Of a DNA stretch of 64,000 nucleotides, positions 1 to 8,831 are shown piece by piece. The translations under genes were made by a program, and so were the position numbers. The stretch covers positions 3,782,001 through 3,846,000 of the forward strand of contig NZ_CP064703.1 in NCBI RefSeq assembly GCF_023101085.1, read 5' to 3'. The notes beneath the pieces were generated by a model. That model had not been told where the DNA came from, searched no databases, and was given only the letters and a program-made list of their open reading frames with translations. The stretch comes from Bradyrhizobium sp. 170. Lineage in GTDB: Bacteria; Pseudomonadota; Alphaproteobacteria; Rhizobiales; Xanthobacteraceae. Every line of letters starts with the position of its first letter. The stretch's first letter is position 1.

Positions 1-94
1 GTTGCCGGCGAGCGATATCGGGCGGCGAAATTTCAACGATTGATGGAGGGGAGGGACGAGAATAACCCGCAATGCTGCTGCCGAGGTCACTCAT
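1..94 (-). CDS. N-terminus of a leftward gene cut by the window edge
   Basis: An open frame runs leftward off the window from an ATG at 94, and only about 31 residues are visible. The start is chosen because a perfect GGAGG (complement of 99-103) lies four bases upstream of it. The visible peptide ends IVEISPPDIARRQ. That proline/aspartate segment resembles the beginning of some succinylglutamate desuccinylase/aspartoacylase-family proteins, but this is only a resemblance and the family is not established. A tandem AT-rich element at 275-311 lies upstream and points at this gene. Confidence 0.5.
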   Translation of the reverse strand, partial: MSDLGSSIAGYSRPSPPSIVEISPPDIARRQ

Positions 95-512
95 ACTGCC
101 TCCAGACAGGCGCACTGGCTCTTCTCCTCGGCCAGCATTCTTCTGTCGAGACATGGAAGCGGCGGTGGGATCATTTTTCATCAAGCCAACATTGCTGTTC
201 GCGGCCAAAGAGTGCTGTCCGCCTTTGTGGGAACTGTAGTCGAGGGCCAAACTAAAGCGGATGGGTTTTCCGCGCCATTAAATTGCCGTTCAGACACTAA
301 ATTCGATTTTACTCGAGGCGGAATGCGCGAGCCCAGGCGCGCGTGCGTCATGCGAGTGCCAAGCTGGGCGACGGAGATCGGGAAATCCAGGCAAGACAAC
401 GCAACGCGCGGCAAGCTGAGACAAGCACGGGATCCGTTCATCCCCAGATCCCGGATGTGCCCGTCGCAAGGTGCGCATCAATCGGTGCGGCTGCGCTGGG
501 TCAGGAGTTCCT
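95..512. other. intergenic region with one regulatory element
   Basis: No convincing gene was found here. The stretch contains the tandem AT-rich element at 275-311 and the ribosome binding site of the next gene (AGGAG near 503). Overlapping open frames are in composition-driven shadow positions. Confidence 0.5.
275..311 (-). promoter_or_regulatory. tandem AT-rich promoter-proximal element, copy 1
   Basis: On the minus strand the proximal unit is CTGAACGGCAATTTAATGG (293-275) and a second unit TAAAATCGAATTTAG lies at 311-297, about 19 bp away. It reads toward the truncated gene starting at 94. It is nearly identical to the copy at 40738-40775. Binding function is inferred from recurrence only. 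Confidence 0.6.
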
Positions 513-1538
513 ATGTCCGAGCACGAACCCGGCTCTCCTCTCACTTCCGGAGGTGCGTCCGTAGTTCCGTCCCGCGAGCGCGGAGGCGTTTCGAAATTGG
601 CCGCTGCCCGCCCGCCGGCGCTGGGCGAAATTGGGTTTGTCGGCCTCGGCCGCATGGGGGCGGCGATGGCCGCCAACCTCGCGGCCAAGGGACGACAGGT
701 GATCGCCTATGTCCGCCGCCCGGATCGGGTCGGCGAGCTTGAGGCACTCGGTCTGAGGCCCACCACGGACATTGGCGATCTGCTCCACTGCGACGTCGTC
801 ATCAGCATGTTGCCGGACGACGACGTCGTGCGCGAAGTCGTGTTCGGTCGCACGGAGGTTGGCCTCGACGGTCTGGCCGCGGGTCTGATGCCCGGCGCAA
901 TCCATCTGTCGATGAGTACGATCAGCACGGCGGCTGCATCGTTGCTGGCGCGCGAGCATGCGCGGAACGGACAAGGTTATGTCGCTGCGCCGGTCTTCGG
1001 GAATCCGGATGCCGCCAAGGCGCGCCAGCTGTTCATCGTTGCCGCCGGCGTCGCGGCCGATGTCGAGCGCTGCCAGCCGATCCTCGACAGCCTCGGACAA
1101 AGGACGTTCGTGATCGGTGACGAGCCGGGAAACGCAAATCTCGTCAAACTGCTCGGCAATATGATGAGCGCCACGGCACTAGAGATGCTCGGAGAAGTCG
1201 TTGCCGTACTCCGGAAGCATGGGCTGGATCCCCAGCCCTTCATCGACATCATGACGAGCACAATGTTCGGCGGGCGTGCGCACAAAATTTACGGCGACAA
1301 GATTGCTCGACAGAGCTACGCCCCGGGATTTGTCTTACCCCTCGTGCTCAAGGATGTGCGGCTTGCCCTTGCAGAAGCAGAGAACGCGGGCGCTCCGATG
1401 CCATCGGTGGGCGTGGTTCGAGACCGGTTAATCACGGGAATCGCGCGGGGTTACGGCGAACTCGACTGGACCGCCCTGGGGCGCATCGCCGAGGAGGAAG
1501 CCGGTCTCTACGCCGCGCCACCGGTCGCTGCCGATTGA
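513..1538 (+). CDS. NAD(P)-binding beta-hydroxyacid dehydrogenase family protein
   Basis: This is a 341-residue member of the 3-hydroxyisobutyrate / 6-phosphogluconate dehydrogenase-like family, which oxidises or reduces short beta-hydroxyacids with NAD(P). The sequence shows a Rossmann GFVGLGRMG motif near residues 40-50, followed by AAMAANL. A second domain carries the family lysine in NLVKLLGNMM (K212). The start at 513 follows AGGAG; an upstream in-frame ATG at 471 has no such signal. Proteins of this type act in the cytoplasm, and the substrate cannot be read from the sequence. It is followed after 60 bp by an aldo/keto reductase on the same strand, so the two may be co-transcribed. Confidence 0.85.
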   Translation: MSEHEPGSPLTSGGASVVPSRERGGVSKLAAARPPALGEIGFVGLGRMGAAMAANLAAKGRQVIAYVRRPDRVGELEALGLRPTTDIGDLLHCDVVISMLPDDDVVREVVFGRTEVGLDGLAAGLMPGAIHLSMSTISTAAASLLAREHARNGQGYVAAPVFGNPDAAKARQLFIVAAGVAADVERCQPILDSLGQRTFVIGDEPGNANLVKLLGNMMSATALEMLGEVVAVLRKHGLDPQPFIDIMTSTMFGGRAHKIYGDKIARQSYAPGFVLPLVLKDVRLALAEAENAGAPMPSVGVVRDRLITGIARGYGELDWTALGRIAEEEAGLYAAPPVAAD

Positions 1539-1598
1539 AGTTGGACTTGTCCGCCATCCACAGCCTGAAGGCGCATCCACGGAAGAAAGAACAGGATT

Positions 1599-2627
1599 AT
1601 GACTCATCAATCAGAAGCTCTCGCAATGAAACTGCCGCTTACCGAGATTCCCGGCACGTCGCTCAAGGTGTCGCCCGTCGCCATTGGCACCTGGGCCATC
1701 GGCGGGTGGATGTGGGGCGGAACCGACGAAGCTGAATCTGTCGCCACTATCCAGGCCGCTTTCGAGCACGGCATCAACCTTGTCGACACCGCCCCCGTCT
1801 ACGGATTCGGCCGCTCTGAAGAGATCGTTGGCAGGGCGATCGCTGAAAGCGGGTCACGCTCGCACGTGCTAATTGCCACCAAGGCTGGACTTCAATGGGA
1901 GAACGGAAGGGTATCTCGCAACGCCAGCCGCGCCCGCATCATGCGCGAGGTCGAAGATTCCTTGCGCAGGCTTCGAACCGATTACATCGATATCTATCAG
2001 GTCCATTGGCCTGATCCGCTGATTACGATCGAAGAAACCGCGGACGCAATGCACATGCTGCTTGAGCAGGGGAAAATCCGCGCCATCGGGGTGAGTAATT
2101 TTTCGGTCGGCCAGATGGAGCGGTTTCGCTGCGTCGCGCCGCTGCATGTGCTGCAGCCGCCGTACAACTTGTTCGAACGCGGCATCGAGACCGACCTTCT
2201 ACCCTACTGCCGAAAGAACAACATTGCGATGCTGGGATATGGGGCGCTGTGCCGGGGCCTCCTGTCCGGACGGATGCAGGCAAATACGGCTTTCGGTGGC
2301 GACGATTTGAGGCGCGCCGACCCGAAGTTCCTCGAGCCTCGCTTCGCGCAATATCAGACCGCTGTACACAGGCTCGATCGACTCGCTCAGCAACGCTTCG
2401 GCAAGCGGGTTATTCATCTGGCGGTCCGGTGGATGCTCGATCAGGGCATCACCACGGCATTGTGGGGCGCCCGGCATCCCGATCAGTTGCAGCCGGTAGA
2501 CGAAGTGGTGGGTTGGTCGCTCGATGCCTCCGCCAAGCTCGAGATCGATCGGATCCTGCGCGAAACCATCACCGATCCGGTTGGCCCGGAATTCATGGCC
2601 CCGCCGTCGCGGAGCGTTGCAGCGTGA
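1599..2627 (+). CDS. aldo/keto reductase
   Basis: This 342-residue cytoplasmic NADPH-dependent aldo/keto reductase has the complete catalytic tetrad: D63 and Y68 in VDTAPVYGFG, K95 in IATKAGL and H136 in QVHWPD. The C-terminal half carries the usual ALWGAR segment. An AGGA lies just before the ATG, and a second ATG at 1626 is possible. It sits 60 bp behind the dehydrogenase gene and 137 bp before cydA. The family reduces aldehydes and ketones; the natural substrate is unknown. Confidence 0.88.
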   Translation: MTHQSEALAMKLPLTEIPGTSLKVSPVAIGTWAIGGWMWGGTDEAESVATIQAAFEHGINLVDTAPVYGFGRSEEIVGRAIAESGSRSHVLIATKAGLQWENGRVSRNASRARIMREVEDSLRRLRTDYIDIYQVHWPDPLITIEETADAMHMLLEQGKIRAIGVSNFSVGQMERFRCVAPLHVLQPPYNLFERGIETDLLPYCRKNNIAMLGYGALCRGLLSGRMQANTAFGGDDLRRADPKFLEPRFAQYQTAVHRLDRLAQQRFGKRVIHLAVRWMLDQGITTALWGARHPDQLQPVDEVVGWSLDASAKLEIDRILRETITDPVGPEFMAPPSRSVAA

Positions 2628-2764
2628 CGCGCTGGTGGTCGACATCACATAGGGAAGGCGTTGCTGCTGGACCTCAGTTTGGCCTCGGCTCGTCGGGAAT
2701 TGCGCAAAAAGATCCGGTCGATTGATCTAACCAATTCGCGACAAGATATCTTAGGAGGTTTCCA

Positions 2765-4168
2765 ATGGACTCCGCGGCTCTATTCTTGTCGCGAATTCAA
2801 TTCGCATTCACCATTTCATTCCACATCATATTTCCGGCCTTCACCATCGGGCTGGCAGCCTGGCTCACCGTCCTTGAGGCGTTGCATTTGCGCACCGGTC
2901 GCTCGGCTTATCGCGTGCTGTTCGACTTCTGGCTCAAGATATTCGGCCTAGCGTTCGGGATGGGGGTCGTATCCGGCATCGTGATGGCGTTTCAGCTCGG
3001 CATGAACTGGAGCGTGCTGTCCAGGATGTCGGGGCCCATTCAGGGGCCGCTGCTTTCGTACGAGACGTTCACGGCTTTCATGCTGGAGGCGACGTTTTTC
3101 GGGGTTCTCATTTTTGGCCGACCTCGCGTCCCCCCGTGGTTCTATCTCTTTTCAACCGCTATGGTTGCCCTGGGAACGACGTTCTCCGCCTTCTGGATCA
3201 TGGTCAACAATAGCTGGATGCAAGCACCAGTCGGCTACGCCGTGGAAAAGGGAATATTCGTTCCGCACGACTGGACTGCAATCAACTTCAGCCCGGTGGT
3301 GTGGGTGCGGTTCCCGCACATGTTGCTTGCGGCATACTTGACCGGAGCGTTCTGCGTCGCCGCGACTGGCGCATGGTATCTGCTGCGCGGGAGGTTTATG
3401 GCCGAAGCCAAGATCATGCTCCGTATGGGGCTTTGTCTGGCAGCTGTGCTGATGCCGATTCAGCTCTTTATCGGACACCTGGCCGGCGACTATGTTCATG
3501 ACCGCCAGCCCGAAAAATTTGCGGCCATCGAGGGCCGCTGGCATGACGAGCAGCCCGCCAGCGAAGTCTTGGTTGGCATTCCCGATGAAGCGTCGGCGAG
3601 CAACAAATACGCGATCTCGATACCCGTTCTTGGAAGCCTGATCGGAAGCATGAGCTTTGATTCCAAGGAGGTCGGGTTGACCAGTTTTCCGCGGCAGGAC
3701 TGGCCTCCGGTACTTATCCCGTTTTTCACCTTTCGTATCATGGTCGGGTGCGGGTTGATCATGCTGGCGCTCGCCTTCATCGGCTCGTACCTCAGTCTCA
3801 CGCGACGGATCGGTCGATACCGCCTGTTCCTGTGGGCGACATTTCTGAGCTTCCCGTTGCCCTTTATCGCGACGTGGACCGGCTGGTTCACCGCCGAGGT
3901 TGGTCGGCAGCCTTGGGCGGTCTACGGGTTGCTTCGAACCGCTGACGCGATGACCCCGTTCCTGACCGCCCAAGCGGCGGCGATCTCGCTCGTGATCTTT
4001 GCAATTGTCTACACGTTCATTTTTTCGTTCGGCGTCTTCTACATCTATCGGCTGATGCGGACCGGCTTGGTGCGGCCAATGGTGACGCCGGCATTTGCGG
4101 CGGTGCCCAACCGGCCGCTTTCGCTTGCCGGCGAGGATGCACGCGTGCTGGCGGAAGCTGGAGAATAG
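2765..4168 (+). CDS. cydA: cytochrome bd ubiquinol oxidase subunit I
   Basis: This is the 467-residue haem-carrying subunit of cytochrome bd oxidase, an inner-membrane quinol oxidase that reduces oxygen to water. H20 in the first membrane segment is the expected haem ligand position, and the conserved GRQPW motif lies near residue 380. The protein has about nine membrane spans. Its Q-loop is short, which suits the cyanide-insensitive (CioA-like) branch. A strong TAGGAGG lies 6 bp before the ATG. The gene is followed after 2 bp by cydB. The 137 bp upstream contain no clean FNR/FixK box. Confidence 0.95.
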   Translation: MDSAALFLSRIQFAFTISFHIIFPAFTIGLAAWLTVLEALHLRTGRSAYRVLFDFWLKIFGLAFGMGVVSGIVMAFQLGMNWSVLSRMSGPIQGPLLSYETFTAFMLEATFFGVLIFGRPRVPPWFYLFSTAMVALGTTFSAFWIMVNNSWMQAPVGYAVEKGIFVPHDWTAINFSPVVWVRFPHMLLAAYLTGAFCVAATGAWYLLRGRFMAEAKIMLRMGLCLAAVLMPIQLFIGHLAGDYVHDRQPEKFAAIEGRWHDEQPASEVLVGIPDEASASNKYAISIPVLGSLIGSMSFDSKEVGLTSFPRQDWPPVLIPFFTFRIMVGCGLIMLALAFIGSYLSLTRRIGRYRLFLWATFLSFPLPFIATWTGWFTAEVGRQPWAVYGLLRTADAMTPFLTAQAAAISLVIFAIVYTFIFSFGVFYIYRLMRTGLVRPMVTPAFAAVPNRPLSLAGEDARVLAEAGE

Positions 4169-4170
4169 CC

Positions 4171-5154
4171 ATGGTGACCTACTGGGTATCGCTGCTCGCC
4201 ATCAGTATTCTGCTGTATGTCCTGCTGGACGGCTTCGACCTCGGCATCGGGATCCTGTTTGGGCTGACACGTGATGAAGCGAGGCGGCACGCCATGTGGG
4301 GGGCTGTCGCGCCGATCTGGGACGGTAACGAGACATGGCTGGTCGTCACCGCGGTTATCCTGTGGGGAGCATTTCCGGCCGTATATGCGATGCTGATGTC
4401 CGCGTTCTACCTTCCGCTCGTCGTCATGCTGTCAGCTCTCATCCTGCGCGGTGTGGCGTTCGAGTTTCGCTACAAGGCAGAGCGGATGCGCGGGATCTGG
4501 GACTTCTGCTTTTTCGGCGGCTCGCTGGTGGCGACCTTCGTCCAGGGCATGACCGTCGGCGCGCTGGTAGAGGGGTTGCCGATCGCGAACGGTCAGTACA
4601 CTGGCGGCGATTTTGGCTGGTTCAGCCCGTTCGCCGTACTTTGCGGTATCGGGCTGTGTTTCGGCTACGCGCTTCTTGGCGCCTGTTGGCTGATCAGAAA
4701 GTGCGATGGGGACGTCAAGGCGGCCGCCTATCACCAGGTTCCTTATTTATCGATCGGACTACTGGTCTTCCTCGTTGCCGTGTTCTCCTTTGCGTTGGCT
4801 GAAAATCTCCAGATCATGCATCGATGGGTCGAGCGTCCCTATCTCTTCTTCTTTCCCGCTATCGCTGCCTTGGCGGCAATCGTGCTTGCGATCAGCGTTG
4901 AGCGCCATCGCGACGGATTGCCGTTCTACATGGTCGCGCTGATCTTTCTGTCGGCCTTCGGAACATTGGCCAACTCGTTCTGGCCGTACATGATCCCCTA
5001 CGTCATGACAGTCGAGGAGGCCGCGGCGCCTCATTCCAGTCTGGCATTCATGTTCTGGGGGGAGGGGCTCTTCGTTTACCCGCTGATGCTGATCTACACG
5101 GTGATCAGCTATCGGGTATTTAGGGGGAAGGTACGCGCGACACCGATGCACTGA
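4171..5154 (+). CDS. cydB: cytochrome bd ubiquinol oxidase subunit II
   Basis: This is the 327-residue partner of CydA in the cytochrome bd oxidase. It has the typical N-terminus with YVLLDGFDLGIGIL and the IWDGNETWLV motif near residues 50-60, and roughly eight to nine membrane segments. Only two bases separate it from cydA, so the pair is one transcription unit. Length matches the short CioB/CydB form. No small CydX-type open frame was recognised directly behind it. Confidence 0.95.
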   Translation: MVTYWVSLLAISILLYVLLDGFDLGIGILFGLTRDEARRHAMWGAVAPIWDGNETWLVVTAVILWGAFPAVYAMLMSAFYLPLVVMLSALILRGVAFEFRYKAERMRGIWDFCFFGGSLVATFVQGMTVGALVEGLPIANGQYTGGDFGWFSPFAVLCGIGLCFGYALLGACWLIRKCDGDVKAAAYHQVPYLSIGLLVFLVAVFSFALAENLQIMHRWVERPYLFFFPAIAALAAIVLAISVERHRDGLPFYMVALIFLSAFGTLANSFWPYMIPYVMTVEEAAAPHSSLAFMFWGEGLFVYPLMLIYTVISYRVFRGKVRATPMH

Positions 5155-5174
5155 GGGGTCCGCCGGCGGCCCGG

Positions 5175-5213
5175 CTAAAATCGAATTTAAGTTGCTGAAT
5201 CCCAATTTAATGG
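5175..5213 (+). promoter_or_regulatory. tandem AT-rich promoter-proximal element, copy 2 (cydD)
   Basis: Two units, TAAAATCGAATTTAA (5176-5190) and CTGAATCCCAATTTAATGG (5195-5213), lie 20 bp apart and read toward cydD, whose start is about 107 bp downstream. Its presence separates cydDC regulation from cydAB. The function is inferred. Confidence 0.65.
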
Positions 5214-5319
5214 GCGAACCTTCATTTTGCGGTCACTGTACCACAGCGACCGTCCTGTTACTTGCGTCGCCACTATTCGTCGCAATCGACTTTATTCGGC
5301 TTCCGAAAGCGGAGTTCTC

Positions 5320-7017
5320 ATGACCGATCGCTTTGGGATACTCTCCTGTCGGATCCCATCCACTGCGGTGGCGCTCTCGCTTGCAGCAAGCCTGATCTGG
5401 ATTCCCCAGGCCCTGATTCTCGCCGACACCGTTGCGGCTGTTTGCATCGGCACCGATGCCGAACTGACCGGACTGTCGCCGATCGTGCTCGCATCGATGT
5501 TCGCGCTGTTGCTGGTGGCCCGATCCGTCGCCGACACTGGAGCGTTTTCGATAAGCGCTCGCACTTCCACGGCGAAAAAATTGGATCTGCGGCGCAAGCT
5601 CATTCAAGCTGTTCTACCGTGGTCCCCGTTCGATGCCACCCGGCCGCCGGCCGGCGAAATCGCGTCGCTTGTTGTTGATCAGGTAGAGACGATCGACCCG
5701 TTTCTCGTCAGGTATCAGATCGCCCGATTCAGAATGGTGGTGGTTCCCGTCGCAATTCTCGTCGCGATTCTGCCGGTCAGCTGGGCTGTCGCATTGATGC
5801 TGGCGATCGCTGGACCGGTAATTCCGATTTTCATGGCGTTGATCGGCGCAACGGCGCGGGAGCGCAGCCGCCGGCAACTCGACGAAGCGGGCAACTTGAC
5901 CGGGCTACTGCTCGATCGCCTGCGCGGTCTGGCGACCATCCGTCTATTGGGCGCTGAAGAGCGTGTCGCCGCGGCAATCGGGGCTTCCGGTGAGCGCATG
6001 AGACGCTCCGCCATGGATGTGCTGTCGGTCGCCTTTCTGTCTTCTGCGGTGCTCGAATTTTTTGCCACCGTCGGTGTCGCGATGGTGGCGCTTTATGTCG
6101 GCTTCTATCTTTTGGGATGGGTTACCTTTGGCGCCACACTGACCGGTTTCGGACTATCCGGAGGTCTGTTCATGCTGTTGCTGGCGCCGGATTTCTTTCA
6201 GCCGTTGCGAGAGTTCGCGGCCGGCTATCACGACCGCGCCGGCGTGGCGGGGTTCGCCGAACGCACAGATGATATCTTCAACGTCGAGCGGCCGAGCATC
6301 GTCGGTCACCTTGATGCCACCGCGCATCGCCATCTCGATCGTCCTCCAGCGTCCTCAGTGGACGTCAGACGGTTGACTGTCCGGCTTGCAGGCTGTGAGC
6401 GTCCGTTGCTGAAGCGTGCGAACCTTGCGGTCGCCGCCGGCGAGCACGTCGCGATCATGGGACTGAGCGGCGCCGGGAAGAGCGCCTTGCTTCACGCTAT
6501 CGCAGGTCTCATCGAAGGAGTTCAGGGCCGAATTGCGATCGATGGCATGCTCCTTACAAGCGACACGGCGAAAACTTTACGTCGTCGAATGGCCTGGATC
6601 GGACAGGAGCCGTTTGTGCGGCAAGCCTCGCTCGAGCGAAATCTTCAACTGGGGGACCAGTCGATCGACCGCGAGCGCGCCGCCGCCGTGCTTGAGACCG
6701 CGCGCCTGACGGAACAGGTAGCGCGGATGCAGCGCCAGATGCTGACGCCGATCAGCGAGAATGGTGCAGGTCTCTCGGGCGGGGAGCTTCGCCGTCTCGC
6801 GATCGCGCGCGCGGTGCTAGCCGATGCACCGGTGATTCTTGCGGACGAGCCGACGGCGGATCTCGACGGCGCGACTGCAGATGAAGTTCGCTCGGCACTT
6901 CTGGATGCGGCGCGGGGGAAGACACTGATTGTTGCGACACACGACGAAGATCTGGCTCGCCGGATGGATCGGATCATTACCCTGTGCTTCGGCAGCATCG
7001 AGGAAATCGCTTCGTGA
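5320..7017 (+). CDS. cydD: thiol reductant ABC exporter subunit CydD
   Basis: CydDC is a heterodimeric ABC exporter that moves cysteine and glutathione to the periplasm and is needed to assemble cytochrome bd. This 565-residue half-transporter has an N-terminal six-span membrane domain. Its ATPase domain shows Walker A GLSGAGKS near residue 380, signature LSGGELRR near 484 and Walker B VILADEP near 503. The ATG at 5320 is chosen because GGAG lies six bases upstream; a longer frame from 5227 lacks support. The cydC GTG overlaps its stop codon, and cydAB just upstream supports the assignment. Confidence 0.9.
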   Translation: MTDRFGILSCRIPSTAVALSLAASLIWIPQALILADTVAAVCIGTDAELTGLSPIVLASMFALLLVARSVADTGAFSISARTSTAKKLDLRRKLIQAVLPWSPFDATRPPAGEIASLVVDQVETIDPFLVRYQIARFRMVVVPVAILVAILPVSWAVALMLAIAGPVIPIFMALIGATARERSRRQLDEAGNLTGLLLDRLRGLATIRLLGAEERVAAAIGASGERMRRSAMDVLSVAFLSSAVLEFFATVGVAMVALYVGFYLLGWVTFGATLTGFGLSGGLFMLLLAPDFFQPLREFAAGYHDRAGVAGFAERTDDIFNVERPSIVGHLDATAHRHLDRPPASSVDVRRLTVRLAGCERPLLKRANLAVAAGEHVAIMGLSGAGKSALLHAIAGLIEGVQGRIAIDGMLLTSDTAKTLRRRMAWIGQEPFVRQASLERNLQLGDQSIDRERAAAVLETARLTEQVARMQRQMLTPISENGAGLSGGELRRLAIARAVLADAPVILADEPTADLDGATADEVRSALLDAARGKTLIVATHDEDLARRMDRIITLCFGSIEEIAS

Positions 7018-8831
7018 CCGGGACGGCCGCATTGCTCGAGGTGCTTTGGTCGATGATCCGCTTCGCGCCATGGCGCTTCATAAGTGGCGTGGCACTGGCC
7101 GCACTGACACTTGCAGCTGGGGCAGGGCTACTCGCCCTTTCCGGCTATCTAATCGCGGGCTCGGCGATCGCGGCAATAGGTTTGGTAGCGTTTGACATGG
7201 TCATTCCCAGCGCCACGATACGCTTGTTTGCCATTGTGCGCACGGTTGCCCGTTACGCCGAACGGCTTGCAACCCACGACACTACCTTCCGCTTCATTGC
7301 GGGATTACGCGCGAACGTTTTCCGGTCCATCGCAGATGGACGTGGCGAGTTGGCCAGAACGCAGGCTGGCGTGCTTCTCGCGCGACTCTCGAGTGACCTC
7401 GACGCGCTCGATGGTCTGAGCATCCATTTCGCAACTCCGCTGTTCGCCGCAGCGGTCATCCTCACAGGCTTTGCAGTTATCCTGTGGGGCATCAGTCCGC
7501 TCTTGGCTGCCGCCACGATCACGCCTGTTTTGCTCGGCGGCGTCCTGGCGCCTTGTTTGATCGGAGTTTTCGCGACCCGCGACGCGCGAAGGCGAATGCT
7601 GGCGCTTGACGCTGCCCGGACACGTCTGGCCGACCTGGACCGCGGACGCACCGAGCTCTGCATTGCGGGGGCGCTCGCTGCTCACGCAGAAGGCGTTGCT
7701 GCGGCCTCTAAACTCGCGGCCGAGACTGAACTTCGTCTCATACAGCTCGCTGCCGGCCTGCGGTTGGCGGGATCGTTGGGGAGTCAGGGCGCGATCCTCG
7801 GCGCGCTACTCAGTGGGGCGGCTCTAGTCGGCTCACACAATGCAACGCCGCTGATGTTTGCGGCCATTGTCGTTTTCTCCTTCTCACTCGGCGAAGTGGT
7901 GGCTCCGCTCCGTTTGGCAGCGTTGGATTTGGGGCGTTGGACCCTTGCTGCGCGCCGGGTACGACTATTACTAGGCGATCAAATTGCGACGACGGACAAG
8001 CCGGTCGAACATGAGCTCGCGAATTCTCTCGGCGACCTCAAACTTGTCGATGTTAGCTTCACGTTTCCAGGTGAAAACGAACCCGTCGCAAAAGACATTT
8101 CGCTGCGCGTGGCACCGGGGGAGACGGTCGCACTCGTGGGGCCTAGCGGCGGCGGCAAGTCGACCATTCTGTCCCTCGCCGCCGGCCTGCTCACACCGGA
8201 TTGTGGGGCCGTAGCGCTTGGTGGCGAAGGTCTTAGCCGGCCAGGCCGGGCGGCGTCTGGTGGTCGTATCGGCTATCTTCTGCAGCGAACCGAATTGTTC
8301 CGCGGTTCGATCGCCGACAATCTGCTGATGGGCCGGCTCGACGCAAGCGATGACGAGCTGCAGATCGCTGTGGCGGCGGTCGGTCTTGATCAGGCAATCG
8401 CAAATCTGCCGAAGGGATTACACCATCAGCTTGGAGATGGTGGAACAGGTCTCTCGGGCGGGGAGCGGCGACGATTGGGGATTGCTCGTTTGCTTATCGC
8501 ATCGCCGGATGTCTACGTCTTCGACGAAGCGACGGAAGGGCTTGATGCCGCAACCGCCGCCCTCGTGATCGAGAATATTCGGTTCGAAACGCGCGGGCGA
8601 GCCGTCCTGCTGGCCACACATCATCGGGACGAAGCCGACAACGCCGACACGTTGCTATGGATAGAAAAGGGCAAACTGACCCAAATGGCGCGCAGGGGCG
8701 AAACCGCTTTCGATGCGATCCTCGATCAGCTTAATCCGCGCAGTTGTCGAGGTCTGGACCCTGGTCGAGGAGGTAGGCTTGCTGAGCACGGCGGGAGAAT
8801 CCCTGCGGCCGGGCTCGTAGGTGCAGGCTGA
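7014..8831 (+). CDS. cydC: thiol reductant ABC exporter subunit CydC
   Basis: This is the second half of the CydDC exporter, 605 residues from a GTG at 7014 that overlaps the cydD stop (GTGA), implying translational coupling. The membrane domain includes the TVARYAERLATHD segment seen in CydC proteins. The ATPase has Walker A GPSGGGKS near residue 375, LSGGERRR near 480 and a degenerate D-loop side, DEATEGLD. The last 30 or so residues are an unconserved-looking tail running into the next gene, whose ATG overlaps the cydC stop (TGATG). Confidence 0.88.
   Translation: MTGTAALLEVLWSMIRFAPWRFISGVALAALTLAAGAGLLALSGYLIAGSAIAAIGLVAFDMVIPSATIRLFAIVRTVARYAERLATHDTTFRFIAGLRANVFRSIADGRGELARTQAGVLLARLSSDLDALDGLSIHFATPLFAAAVILTGFAVILWGISPLLAAATITPVLLGGVLAPCLIGVFATRDARRRMLALDAARTRLADLDRGRTELCIAGALAAHAEGVAAASKLAAETELRLIQLAAGLRLAGSLGSQGAILGALLSGAALVGSHNATPLMFAAIVVFSFSLGEVVAPLRLAALDLGRWTLAARRVRLLLGDQIATTDKPVEHELANSLGDLKLVDVSFTFPGENEPVAKDISLRVAPGETVALVGPSGGGKSTILSLAAGLLTPDCGAVALGGEGLSRPGRAASGGRIGYLLQRTELFRGSIADNLLMGRLDASDDELQIAVAAVGLDQAIANLPKGLHHQLGDGGTGLSGGERRRLGIARLLIASPDVYVFDEATEGLDAATAALVIENIRFETRGRAVLLATHHRDEADNADTLLWIEKGKLTQMARRGETAFDAILDQLNPRSCRGLDPGRGGRLAEHGGRIPAAGLVGAG

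Noticed and set aside
2715..2735. A possible FNR/FixK box before cydA (TTGATCTAACCAA)
   Set aside because: The right half does not match ATCAA and the spacing is wrong, so it is not a convincing box.
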